Below are positions 1-7,150 of a stretch of DNA of 11,668 nt, piece after piece; the stretch's first letter is position 1, and the number at the start of each line of letters is the position of its first letter. The DNA is from Sediminibacterium ginsengisoli (GTDB lineage: Bacteria; Bacteroidota; Bacteroidia; Chitinophagales; Chitinophagaceae). Location: positions 1 to 11,668 of the forward strand of contig CALPLN020000047.1 in the NCBI GenBank assembly GCA_943324415.2, read 5' to 3'. Below the pieces are notes generated by a model. The model ran no database searches and had not been told where the DNA came from. It saw nothing but the letters and a program-made list of their open reading frames with translations. A program made the translations under genes and the position numbers.

Positions 1-2
1 AT

Positions 3-182
3 TTATTGGTACCCTCATTGTCTATTGTGATGCAACCAGCTTATGAAATGGGCAGAGTCGCTGCAGAATTATTGATTAAGAATATCGAAAATAAAAATGC
101 AATTAAGCAATTTGAGAATATCAATATGCCTGCAATTTTACACCAAAGAGATTCTTCGAGAAAGAAAACAACTAAGCCTTAA
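3..182 (+). CDS. LacI/GalR-family transcriptional regulator, C-terminal fragment (5' end outside window)
   Basis: The plus-strand frame from base 3 is open to a TAA at 180-182 and gives the last 59 residues of a protein that starts to the left of the window. The segment reads LSIVMQPAYEMGRVAAELLI and later PAILHQRDSS. This is the usual end of the periplasmic-binding-protein-like effector domain of LacI/GalR repressors, where a V-x-QP-x-x-x-MG-x-x-A-A-x-L-L helix is followed by a strand ending in R-D-S. A basic tail (RKKTTKP) closes the protein. The DNA-binding helix-turn-helix lies outside the window, so the family call rests on the C-terminus only. The gene converges on the pectin operon and overlaps its last gene by 11 bp. 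From position it is the best candidate local regulator of the locus, with a sugar or uronate as likely effector; that role is inference. Confidence 0.85.
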   Translation, partial: LLVPSLSIVMQPAYEMGRVAAELLIKNIENKNAIKQFENINMPAILHQRDSSRKKTTKP

Positions 183-606
183 CAGCTTGTCTTGCAAGCA
201 TTTTCCATTGACCTTTCTCTTTAAGGAAAATTAACAACACTTTTATCTTTACATTTCCAGGTTTGCCATTGTCGTTTGTTACTGCACTTAATTGATGTCT
301 AACTATCGCATTTTTGCCCACTACGCTAATGGTTTGTTCTGTAAAATCGATGGAAACAAAATCAGATTTACCAGATACGATTTTTTCTATAAACTCAGAC
401 TTTCCTTCAATATGACCGCCCGAATGACCATAGCTTAATTTATCTGAAGCTATCTTTTCCAATTGCAAACGATCACCTGAAACCATTGCGTTTTTTAAAT
501 TATCAATTGCGGTTTGAATGTTTCTAATTTTTACTGATTGAGCGACGCTTTGTTGCGTAGATATTAAAAAAGCGCAAAGCATCATGCAAGATAAAATGTG
601 TTTCAT
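172..606 (-). CDS. Secreted NTF2/SnoaL-like (DUF4440-type) protein, last gene of the pectin operon
   Basis: This is a 144-residue protein with an ATG start at 606. Residues 1-22 form a signal peptide ending in SVAQ, with no lipobox near the cleavage site, so a soluble periplasmic protein is expected. The mature part of about 120 residues matches the NTF2-like superfamily. It has an N-terminal helix with a D-x-x-x-L-x-x-I pattern, the motif YGHSGG at 59-64 followed by G-K-x-E-F at 68-72, alternating strands from 83 to 130, and a final W-K-M-L-A-R-Q strand at 134-140. The HSGG and W...RQ signatures are typical of the DUF4440/nuclear transport factor 2 group. The start lies only 3 bp after the GH43 stop, so the gene is almost certainly co-transcribed and perhaps translationally coupled. 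Its biochemical role is unknown. The fold is used both by small enzymes and by binding proteins, and its place in a pectin operon suggests action on a breakdown product (inference). Confidence 0.8.
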   Translation of the reverse strand: MKHILSCMMLCAFLISTQQSVAQSVKIRNIQTAIDNLKNAMVSGDRLQLEKIASDKLSYGHSGGHIEGKSEFIEKIVSGKSDFVSIDFTEQTISVVGKNAIVRHQLSAVTNDNGKPGNVKIKVLLIFLKEKGQWKMLARQAVKA

Positions 607-609
607 ATT

Positions 610-2172
610 TTAATTTTTTGTGTCAAAAGATTTTACTTCAAGAAAACCTGCGTCATTTGTTATATGATCCGCCACGCAGTAGAAACCCATTTTAGCTCCC
701 ACCCATACGCCAGGGGAAGCGACAAATTGAATATCAATATTTTTAAAATTAATCCCATCTATGCTATAGCTATAAATTGCTACGGCACCGCTTTCCATCT
801 TCATTCTAAAATAGATACTTGAGGGTGTATTTTCTAAAAGTGTCACGCTTTGTTCAGGCTGTTTTTTATCGGCATCAATACATGTGATATAATTCAATTG
901 AAGTCCTTTTTTAGTATGTTTAAGCTCTAATGCTGCATAAGACTTGCCCATCAATATAAATCCAGCACGTTCTCCAATTTGAAGACTTGTAAAATTTATT
1001 TTAGTCGTTGTAGTGAATTTTTCTGCTGGTATTTTTTGCAAATACATTGCCGGAAAATTCCACAAATTCAAAATACTATCTTTATAAAATACCGCATAAT
1101 GCCTGTATTGATTGTTATAGTTCATACGCCAATGGGGAGAAGGGTTGGCCTGCCATTGAAATTCCGAAACCAGATTTTTAAACTGTGCCGGACTTGTTTT
1201 TTTTACGATAGGCATTGTAAAATTGATCACTGGCTCTCCAATGCCATTGCCGTTCTTGTCCTCGCCAATAAAAGGCCAATCATTTATCCAAACCATGGGT
1301 TGTAAATGGGTTATTCTTCCATAAGCTTCTTTATCCTGAAAATGCATAAACCAATCTTGTCCAGTACTTGTTTGTACCCATGCCCCTTGATGTGGACCGT
1401 TGATGGAGGATGCTCCTTGTTCCAACACCACTTTTCTTTCATAAGGCCCATAGATATTTTTAGATCTCAATGCAATTTGCCAACCAGTCGCAACACCACC
1501 GGCAGGCGCAAATACATAATACCAGCCATTTCGTTTATATAATTTCGGACCTTCTACTGTGGGGTCAATTCCATGGCCATCATAAATAAGTTGACCATCG
1601 TTGATGATTGAAGTACCCGAAGGATTCATTTCTTTCATCGCTAAAACAGATTTGATACCTGCTCTACTTCCTGCATATGCATGTACGAGATATACCTTAC
1701 CGTTGTCATCCCACAAAGGGCAAGGATCTATTAACCCCTTTCCTGCTATTACCAACTTAGGATCGGTCCAACCACTAAGGATATTTTTTGTTTTGATTAC
1801 ATAAATACCAAAGTCCGGATCTGGATAATAAATATAAAATGTTCCATCATGATAACGAATACTTGGGGCCCATACTCCAGCTCCATGCTGTACTTTGTTA
1901 TAATGATCAAACGGTAAATTATTTTTTAGTGCATACCCAATCAATTGCCAATGAACTAGATCACTTGATCGTAAAATTGGGAGGCCTGGAATGGCTGTGA
2001 AACTCGACGCAGTCATGTAGTAATAATCTCCCACACGAATAGCATCTGGATCACTATAATCCTGGTGAATGATTGGGTTAGTATAAGTTTGGGCAGTTGT
2101 CATTTTCGCAGAGGCAAAAAAAACAAATAGCAGTACTATGATTTTTAAAGTGCTCTTTTTGAAGGTACCCAT
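610..2172 (-). CDS. Glycoside hydrolase family 43 protein (arabinofuranosidase/xylosidase type)
   Basis: This is a 520-residue secreted enzyme. The frame is open further upstream to a TTG at 2235, but the ATG at 2172 is preferred because it places a normal signal peptide (basic residues, then IIVLLFVFFA, ending in TTAQ at 25-28) at the N-terminus. That start overlaps the end of the pectinesterase gene by 28 bp. Residues about 30-320 form the five-bladed propeller of GH43. All three catalytic carboxylates are visible: D41 in YSDPDAI (general base), D149 in GLIDPCPLW (pKa modulator) and E207 in TVEGPKLY (general acid). Residues about 330-520 form a second beta-sandwich domain of the concanavalin-like type often found at the C-terminus of beta-xylosidase-like GH43 enzymes. 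GH43 enzymes invert configuration and release arabinofuranose or xylose. In this operon the likely targets are side chains of pectin. Subfamily and exact substrate cannot be fixed by reading alone. Confidence 0.93.
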   Translation of the reverse strand: MGTFKKSTLKIIVLLFVFFASAKMTTAQTYTNPIIHQDYSDPDAIRVGDYYYMTASSFTAIPGLPILRSSDLVHWQLIGYALKNNLPFDHYNKVQHGAGVWAPSIRYHDGTFYIYYPDPDFGIYVIKTKNILSGWTDPKLVIAGKGLIDPCPLWDDNGKVYLVHAYAGSRAGIKSVLAMKEMNPSGTSIINDGQLIYDGHGIDPTVEGPKLYKRNGWYYVFAPAGGVATGWQIALRSKNIYGPYERKVVLEQGASSINGPHQGAWVQTSTGQDWFMHFQDKEAYGRITHLQPMVWINDWPFIGEDKNGNGIGEPVINFTMPIVKKTSPAQFKNLVSEFQWQANPSPHWRMNYNNQYRHYAVFYKDSILNLWNFPAMYLQKIPAEKFTTTTKINFTSLQIGERAGFILMGKSYAALELKHTKKGLQLNYITCIDADKKQPEQSVTLLENTPSSIYFRMKMESGAVAIYSYSIDGINFKNIDIQFVASPGVWVGAKMGFYCVADHITNDAGFLEVKSFDTKN

Positions 2173-3122
2173 GTGCCAAATATTTTTTCTGTAGTAAAGA
2201 TAGCAACTTGATTTTCCGATAACTGCTTGGTCCAAGGAGCACGCTTATTTGGATTGGCTCCCGGCCCCTTGCTGTTGTATTCGCCAAATCTTGCAGTGGC
2301 TTCGTTCGCAGGATTTTTCCAATTATTCCAGCCTTCTTCAATGATATGCTTTCCTAGCCAACAATGAATATAGGTTACACTTGCTGTTGGGCTCCAAGGT
2401 CTACCTAGTGAAACTTTATTCAAAACCGAATCTCCCGTTAAAGTGCAGTCTTTAAATACAAAACCATACGGAATTATAGAATTGGTGGATGCGGCTGTAA
2501 CATGTGAATTCTTTTTGCTATGTATGTTACAGTTCTGGAACAAAGCGGTTGCTGCGCCAAAAATAAAATCAGTAGTTCCTTCGATATAGCAATTTTCAAA
2601 ATATTGCTTTACACCATTTCCACTTAAAAATAATACGTCTTGAAAACCAAGCATCTTACAATTGTAGAACGACGCACGGTTGCCTTCTACTCTTAAGGCT
2701 ACAGCTTGACCTGCGTTAAAACCGGCCTGATTGCTAAAGGTAATATGCTGGGCTTGGAAATCGTTTCCATAAATAAATGCGGTAGCACAGGTCCATGTAT
2801 TTAAAGTGTCTCCGTTAGACAAACGAACACCGGCGTGGTTATCGTATTGAATGATGGTGTTGTTTTCGTTTTCTCCAACTAATAAAATATTGGACTTACT
2901 TGCATCAACTGTAATCACTTCCTTATAAACACCCTGCTTGACAAATATTTTCACAGGCTTTGTATTACCTGAGGGGATTAAATTTAAAACCTCTTGTATG
3001 CTGTGGTATTTTGATTGTTGATCCTGGCCTACGACAAAATCAAATTTGTTTGCTTTTTTCTGAGCGAAGCCAACTTGGGTGAATCCAAATAGGAGTGATA
3101 AAATGATAAAAGTATTTTTCAT
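2145..3122 (-). CDS. Pectin methylesterase (pectinesterase), carbohydrate esterase family 8
   Basis: This is a 325-residue secreted beta-helix enzyme that hydrolyses methyl esters of homogalacturonan, releasing methanol and leaving pectate for the lyase. Residues 1-20 are a signal peptide ending in GFAQ. All family signatures are present: G-x-Y-x-E at 64-68, GQAVAL at 138-143 with Q139, GFQDVLF at 159-165 with Q161 and the acid/base D162, TTDFIFG at 183-189 with the nucleophile D185, and LGRPW at 239-243 with R241. Length is normal for a single-domain bacterial CE8 enzyme. The ATG at 3122 shares one base with the TAA of the upstream acetylesterase gene (a TAATG junction), which suggests translational coupling. 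The 3' end overlaps the GH43 start by 28 bp. No lipobox is seen, so a periplasmic or released location is likely. Confidence 0.96.
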   Translation of the reverse strand: MKNTFIILSLLFGFTQVGFAQKKANKFDFVVGQDQQSKYHSIQEVLNLIPSGNTKPVKIFVKQGVYKEVITVDASKSNILLVGENENNTIIQYDNHAGVRLSNGDTLNTWTCATAFIYGNDFQAQHITFSNQAGFNAGQAVALRVEGNRASFYNCKMLGFQDVLFLSGNGVKQYFENCYIEGTTDFIFGAATALFQNCNIHSKKNSHVTAASTNSIIPYGFVFKDCTLTGDSVLNKVSLGRPWSPTASVTYIHCWLGKHIIEEGWNNWKNPANEATARFGEYNSKGPGANPNKRAPWTKQLSENQVAIFTTEKIFGTWVPSKRAL

Positions 3123-3871
3123 TATTTCTTTTTTGGAACAATAATGTGATTATTAAGCTCCGTATTCAATGACTTAATTTCTTTCAAGACCAGTTGCGCA
3201 ATCAGTCTTGCACCTAATTCTGAGAAATGGGTGTTGTCGATTTTGCCTTCTGGATAATTAGGATGCTCTCCCGCTTTCAATTGCAAGAACAATAAGCTTG
3301 AATTGTCTTTACCAAATTCTTGATAAAGTGCGCGACTTTTACTGTCTAAGTCAATCCATAAAACATGCTCAGCTTCTGCCACTTCTCTCACCAAAGAACT
3401 ATAGGTTTTATGGGTTTCCAGCGCCATGCCTGCGTCATTGAACTTACGTCTTGATACTGGCGTGAATAGAACTGGTGTTGCTTTTAACGCACGTGCTTCT
3501 TTTATAAACTTTACAAGGTTGTATTTGAATTGTTCTGGACTTGTATAACGTTCTTGCTTTTCCACTGACTCGTCATTATGTCCAAATTGAATGAAAACAA
3601 AGTCTCCTTCGCCGGCACCATCAAGGACTTGCTGCCATAATCCTTCATTGATAAAAGTTTTAGTACTTCTTCCATTTTTTGCAAGATTATGCACCTGTAT
3701 TGTACTATCCCAAAAATGAACAAAAGGCATGCCCCATCCAGTTTCAGGATATGCAGTAGTTTGTTTTATAGCAATCGTGCTATCACCACAAAGCCAGATT
3801 TTTTTTTCTCTTACAGGCACTGTAAATGATACAAGCAATAAGGAAAATGCTAGCCAAGTCACTTTTTTCAT
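3122..3871 (-). CDS. Rhamnogalacturonan acetylesterase-like GDSL/SGNH hydrolase, CE12 type
   Basis: This is a 249-residue SGNH-fold esterase. Residues 1-20 are an export signal with hydrophobic core WLAFSLLLVSF, without a textbook cleavage site and without a lipobox cysteine. The four SGNH blocks are in order: GDST with nucleophile S31; NGRSTKTF with oxyanion G67; FGHND with N99; and IDNTHFSELGA with D212 and H215. The N-G-R-S-T-x-T-F and D-N-T-H-F-S forms are characteristic of the CE12 group, which removes acetyl groups from rhamnogalacturonan and related pectic galacturonic acid. The neighbours are a pectate lyase 7 bp upstream and a methylesterase overlapping by 1 bp downstream. Deacetylation would clear the backbone for the lyase. 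Exact acetyl position and polymer preference cannot be read from sequence. Confidence 0.92.
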   Translation of the reverse strand: MKKVTWLAFSLLLVSFTVPVREKKIWLCGDSTIAIKQTTAYPETGWGMPFVHFWDSTIQVHNLAKNGRSTKTFINEGLWQQVLDGAGEGDFVFIQFGHNDESVEKQERYTSPEQFKYNLVKFIKEARALKATPVLFTPVSRRKFNDAGMALETHKTYSSLVREVAEAEHVLWIDLDSKSRALYQEFGKDNSSLLFLQLKAGEHPNYPEGKIDNTHFSELGARLIAQLVLKEIKSLNTELNNHIIVPKKK

Positions 3872-3878
3872 GAGATGA

Positions 3879-5264
3879 TTATTGGGTTAATAAGCTATTT
3901 AAATATACCTCAATATTTGTAAAATCTTTTGATAAATCATACCCTACTGCATTCGCCACTGCAGGATTCAAGCCTTTTATTTTTTCCCACACATCTGGCA
4001 TGCCGTCTAAGTCTGAATCTAGCAAAACGATACCCGATTTTAAAGTCGGCCAAGCTTGTAATGTTTTTTCAAATGCAGTCCCATGTTCAAAGCCCCCTTG
4101 AACATCAATAATTTTCCCTTTTCTTAAAATCACATCCTGTATCAGTCTACGATCCAATGTGTCACGCTTAAATGAAGCGCCAACAAAGTTTAAAATACGA
4201 CTATAGGCTTGTTTAGGATCTTCTATTGGCATCGCTAAAACCGAGAAGGGCTTGTTGGCAATCGCAGTCGCTTGTTCAGCCAAAGGCAATTTGCTATCAA
4301 ATTCAATACCCAATTGGTTGTTTTTAGAGACTATCTCATTCCCCTCTACCCAATTTCCACTTACATAAAATACACCTAATCCTCTTGTTTCATCTCTAGA
4401 TGGATTGACGATTCTTTTGTTCACCGAAGGGCGTGTATTAGGGCCTGGTTTAAAATAATTATTAATCAGATTGTAATTACCAAGCTCTCCCCCATAAATA
4501 CTGTTATGCTCCCAATTGTAAATTAAATTATTACTAAAGTCTACTAACTCCTGATCTGAACCAAATCTGTTTCCATTGAATCTTGGATTTCTGCTAATGC
4601 AATGTGCAAACATATTATGATGTGCCGACAAATGCTTACCGCCCCAAATTCCACCATACCCATGTTTTTCAAAATCTGTGTCTCCTTTTTCAAAATGGTA
4701 TGAATAATTTAATGGCTCTGCAATCATATTCCATTGCAGTGTCGTACTATCACCTCCATAAATTGAAAATACTTCGTCATTGCTCCAACTTAAACTACAA
4801 TGATCTATGATAAGTTGCTTTCTTCTATTGCCGCCAAGCGCATCATCACTTCCATTTCCATCCACCATTTCTCCTCTTTGGTATTTGTCTCCTAATCTAA
4901 AACGCAAATACCTGATAATGATATTATCTCCGTCTATTTGAACCGACTGATCTGCAATACAAATACCCTCACCAGGAGCTGAATGACCTGCTATGGTCAC
5001 ATTCCCCTTAATATTTAACTTCGAGGTCAAATGAATGGTGCCATCTACCTCAAAAACAATGGTCCTTGGGTATTTTTTAGTTACGGCCTCTCTTAAACTT
5101 CCAGGACCACTATCATTTAAATTGGTCACTTTAATGACGACACCCCCTCTGCCTCCAGTAGCGTATTTGCCAAAACCTTCGGCACCCGGGAATGCAATAG
5201 ATTGGCTATTTAAATTAATTGTAAATAGCAGGGATAAGAAAAGAAGAAAAGAATTGAATTTCAT
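3879..5264 (-). CDS. Pectate lyase, polysaccharide lyase family 1, with C-terminal calcium-binding-like segment
   Basis: This is a 461-residue right-handed beta-helix lyase, predicted to cut demethylated homogalacturonan by beta-elimination with calcium. The ATG at 5264 precedes a signal peptide of about 20 residues (MKFNSFLLFLSLLF...). The mature protein opens with AFPGAEGFG at 24-32, then GGRGG and G-P-G-S-L-R-E-A at 53-60, a start typical of Bacteroidota PL1 enzymes. Helix core motifs include DHCSLSW at 154-160, W-x-M-I-A-E-P-L at 178-185, and SRNPRF at 224-229, which holds arginines R225 and R228 suited to the catalytic-base role. A region at 416-427 (DSDLDGMPDVWE) followed by GLNP and a final N-I-E-V-Y-L-N helix resembles the thrombospondin-type-3/dockerin-like calcium tail common on these enzymes. 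It is the first enzyme gene after susD, separated by 56 bp that contain a hairpin. Confidence 0.94.
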   Translation of the reverse strand: MKFNSFLLFLSLLFTINLNSQSIAFPGAEGFGKYATGGRGGVVIKVTNLNDSGPGSLREAVTKKYPRTIVFEVDGTIHLTSKLNIKGNVTIAGHSAPGEGICIADQSVQIDGDNIIIRYLRFRLGDKYQRGEMVDGNGSDDALGGNRRKQLIIDHCSLSWSNDEVFSIYGGDSTTLQWNMIAEPLNYSYHFEKGDTDFEKHGYGGIWGGKHLSAHHNMFAHCISRNPRFNGNRFGSDQELVDFSNNLIYNWEHNSIYGGELGNYNLINNYFKPGPNTRPSVNKRIVNPSRDETRGLGVFYVSGNWVEGNEIVSKNNQLGIEFDSKLPLAEQATAIANKPFSVLAMPIEDPKQAYSRILNFVGASFKRDTLDRRLIQDVILRKGKIIDVQGGFEHGTAFEKTLQAWPTLKSGIVLLDSDLDGMPDVWEKIKGLNPAVANAVGYDLSKDFTNIEVYLNSLLTQ

Positions 5265-5269
5265 GTGTC

Positions 5270-5307
5270 TATATATAATAAAACAAGGCAGTTGAAGCTG
5301 CCTTGTT
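5270..5307 (-). terminator. Terminator-like hairpin between the susD-like gene and the pectate lyase gene
   Basis: A perfect 10-bp stem (AACAAGGCAG with CTGCCTTGTT, 5282-5291 and 5298-5307) closes a 6-base loop. It begins 13 bp after the susD stop. On the minus strand the stem is followed by a T-rich stretch reading TTATTATATATAG, so the element has the shape of a Rho-independent terminator with an imperfect U tract. No new promoter is obvious before the lyase start at 5264. The likely effect is partial termination or protection of the susCD 3' end, giving more SusC/SusD than enzyme mRNA (inference). Confidence 0.75.
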
Positions 5308-5320
5308 AACTTATTGAACC

Positions 5321-7126
5321 TTAATAACCAGGATTCTGTTTCATATTAAAATTGGCATCTAAAACAGGTTGTGGAATTGGAAGTAATTCCGATTTGCCTG
5401 TTGTAAATCCTGTCGCATATCTTGATAATGCAGTTGTGTTAATCGCAGCACTCATCCAAACAATTTTAGTTGTTCCGGCAGGTGTTGCAGAAGGAGCTGC
5501 AGTATATAAAGAGTTACTCCAAATTGATTTATCGTCACCAGTTGCTGTGGTGAAATAATACATTGATTGCGGCAAGTTGGCATAAGCGCCTACTCTATTA
5601 GACATATCTAACAATGTTTTCTTAGTAGATGCAATTGTAGAAGCCAACAAGTTCCATCTGATTAAATCATACTTTCTAATGCCTTCTCCACCTAATTCTA
5701 AAGAACGCTCCTTAACAATAGCATTAAAGAAACTTGACTTCGACAATCCTGCAGTTAAATCAACTGTTGCATCTGGTGTTGTAATAGACTTGCCATAACC
5801 TCTTCTTCTTACTTGATTCAATGCATTGTATGCAGCAACAGTTGGTCCATTTAATTCATTCTCTGCTTCTGCATACATTAATAATACATCCGCATAACGT
5901 ATGATTTGCCATTTTAAACCAAAATACTGAATCGCATCTGTTGGTGATACAGCAGGACTTGAGATCCAATCTCTTCTGTATTTACCATCATTGATCGCAG
6001 TAATTGCTTGGCCAATTTTAGTTGAACCATTGGTAGCAATATTATATGGAGCACAAGTCACATCTCTTCTTAAATCTGTAGAATCAAATGCGTAGAAATA
6101 GGATGGCAATACGTTGACACTCTTGTTTCCAAAACTACCCACAGTAGGTCCATTATAATAACCAAGCTTTGTATCTGCAACACCAGTTCTGCCTGTGGCA
6201 CTTGCTTGGAACATTAACTCACCATTTGGATCAGATGCCACCCTCGCTCCAACCTGATTTTTCCACAATGCCTTGAAACTTGGATTCAAGCTATGTTGAC
6301 CTGAAGCCATGATCTCTGCACACTCATCTAAAGCAATTTTATAATAAGTTGCAGAATTTGATCCTTGTGTCATGCTACCATTCTTTCTTAAAGAATAACC
6401 TGCTCTATATAAAGCAATTCTAGCTCTTAATGCTTTTACAGTTCCTTTGGTAATTCTTTCATCCTGCGCATCTCCAATAGAAGCAAGATCGTTTCTCCAT
6501 GGCACCAATGTAGCGGCTAATTTTAAGTCATTTAAAAGCACTTCGTATAAAGAATCTCTATCCGTCGCTTTAGGAAAAGGATTCGCTCCAGCTAAATTAG
6601 ATGCAGATGTAAAATGTGCAGGCAAATCTCCCCAGTTACGGATAGCCTCTAAATAAAATTGAGCTCTCAAGGTTAATGCTTCGCCATGTAATCTTTGAAG
6701 TTGCTTTTTTTCCATGTCTGTGCCAGTTGTATACATGGCCATTGCAGGAATATTGTCAATACAGTTATTAGAGAATTCTATCCCTGTAAACATTTGATTG
6801 AATGGATTGGTAATTTGGGCATTACCAGAAGTTGCACTATAACGTGCAATATCACGACGATCGTTATCTCCAGCGCCAGTCGGCCCCTGCATTTCGTCAT
6901 TGTCTAATGGATAGTACAAACTAACACGAATACCATATCCAGCATCCCCTACGAGACGACTGTAAGCAGAAGCAACTGCTTTTGTAGCACTTGGCACATC
7001 TTTAAACACCTGTTCAGTTCCTAATTCAGTGATAGGCTTTTGATCCAAATACTTTTGACAACCCATCAATGAAATTGTGGGTAGTAATAATACAAAAATG
7101 TATTTATGAAATGATTTATTAAACAT
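5321..7126 (-). CDS. SusD-like (RagB/SusD family) outer-membrane glycan-binding lipoprotein
   Basis: This is a 601-residue surface lipoprotein that captures oligosaccharides and caps the SusC barrel. The frame extends to a TTG at 7150, but the ATG at 7126 gives a proper lipoprotein signal: MFNKSFHKYIFVLLLPTISL followed by the lipobox L-M-G-C with acylated C23. Hallmarks of the family are visible: the N-terminal region after YLDQKP; the helix EALTLRAQFYLEAIRNWGDLP at about 149-169; TPR-like helices around 227-245 (KGTVKALRARIALYRAGYS); and the C-terminal RYADVLLMYAEAENELNG block at about 410-427 followed by L-N-Q-V-R-R-R. A further typical element is E-R-x-L-E-L-G-G-E-G-I-R-K-Y-D-L-I-R-W. The start lies 24 bp after the SusC stop, the standard susC-susD arrangement. 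Ligand specificity is inferred as pectic oligosaccharides only from the downstream enzymes. Confidence 0.96.
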   Translation of the reverse strand: MFNKSFHKYIFVLLLPTISLMGCQKYLDQKPITELGTEQVFKDVPSATKAVASAYSRLVGDAGYGIRVSLYYPLDNDEMQGPTGAGDNDRRDIARYSATSGNAQITNPFNQMFTGIEFSNNCIDNIPAMAMYTTGTDMEKKQLQRLHGEALTLRAQFYLEAIRNWGDLPAHFTSASNLAGANPFPKATDRDSLYEVLLNDLKLAATLVPWRNDLASIGDAQDERITKGTVKALRARIALYRAGYSLRKNGSMTQGSNSATYYKIALDECAEIMASGQHSLNPSFKALWKNQVGARVASDPNGELMFQASATGRTGVADTKLGYYNGPTVGSFGNKSVNVLPSYFYAFDSTDLRRDVTCAPYNIATNGSTKIGQAITAINDGKYRRDWISSPAVSPTDAIQYFGLKWQIIRYADVLLMYAEAENELNGPTVAAYNALNQVRRRGYGKSITTPDATVDLTAGLSKSSFFNAIVKERSLELGGEGIRKYDLIRWNLLASTIASTKKTLLDMSNRVGAYANLPQSMYYFTTATGDDKSIWSNSLYTAAPSATPAGTTKIVWMSAAINTTALSRYATGFTTGKSELLPIPQPVLDANFNMKQNPGY

Positions 7127-7150
7127 ATAAATAGTTTTAAAGTTTGTCAA

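Noticed and set aside
185..199. GCTTG/CAAGC inverted repeat just after the lacI stop as a possible plus-strand terminator.
   Set aside because: The stem is only 5 bp, the following ATTTTCC is a poor T tract, and the sequence codes for the end of the NTF2-like protein.
7127..7150. TTG at 7150 as an alternative SusD start immediately after the SusC stop.
   Set aside because: It adds eight residues before the lipoprotein signal, while the ATG at 7126 gives a normal signal with the lipobox at residue 23.
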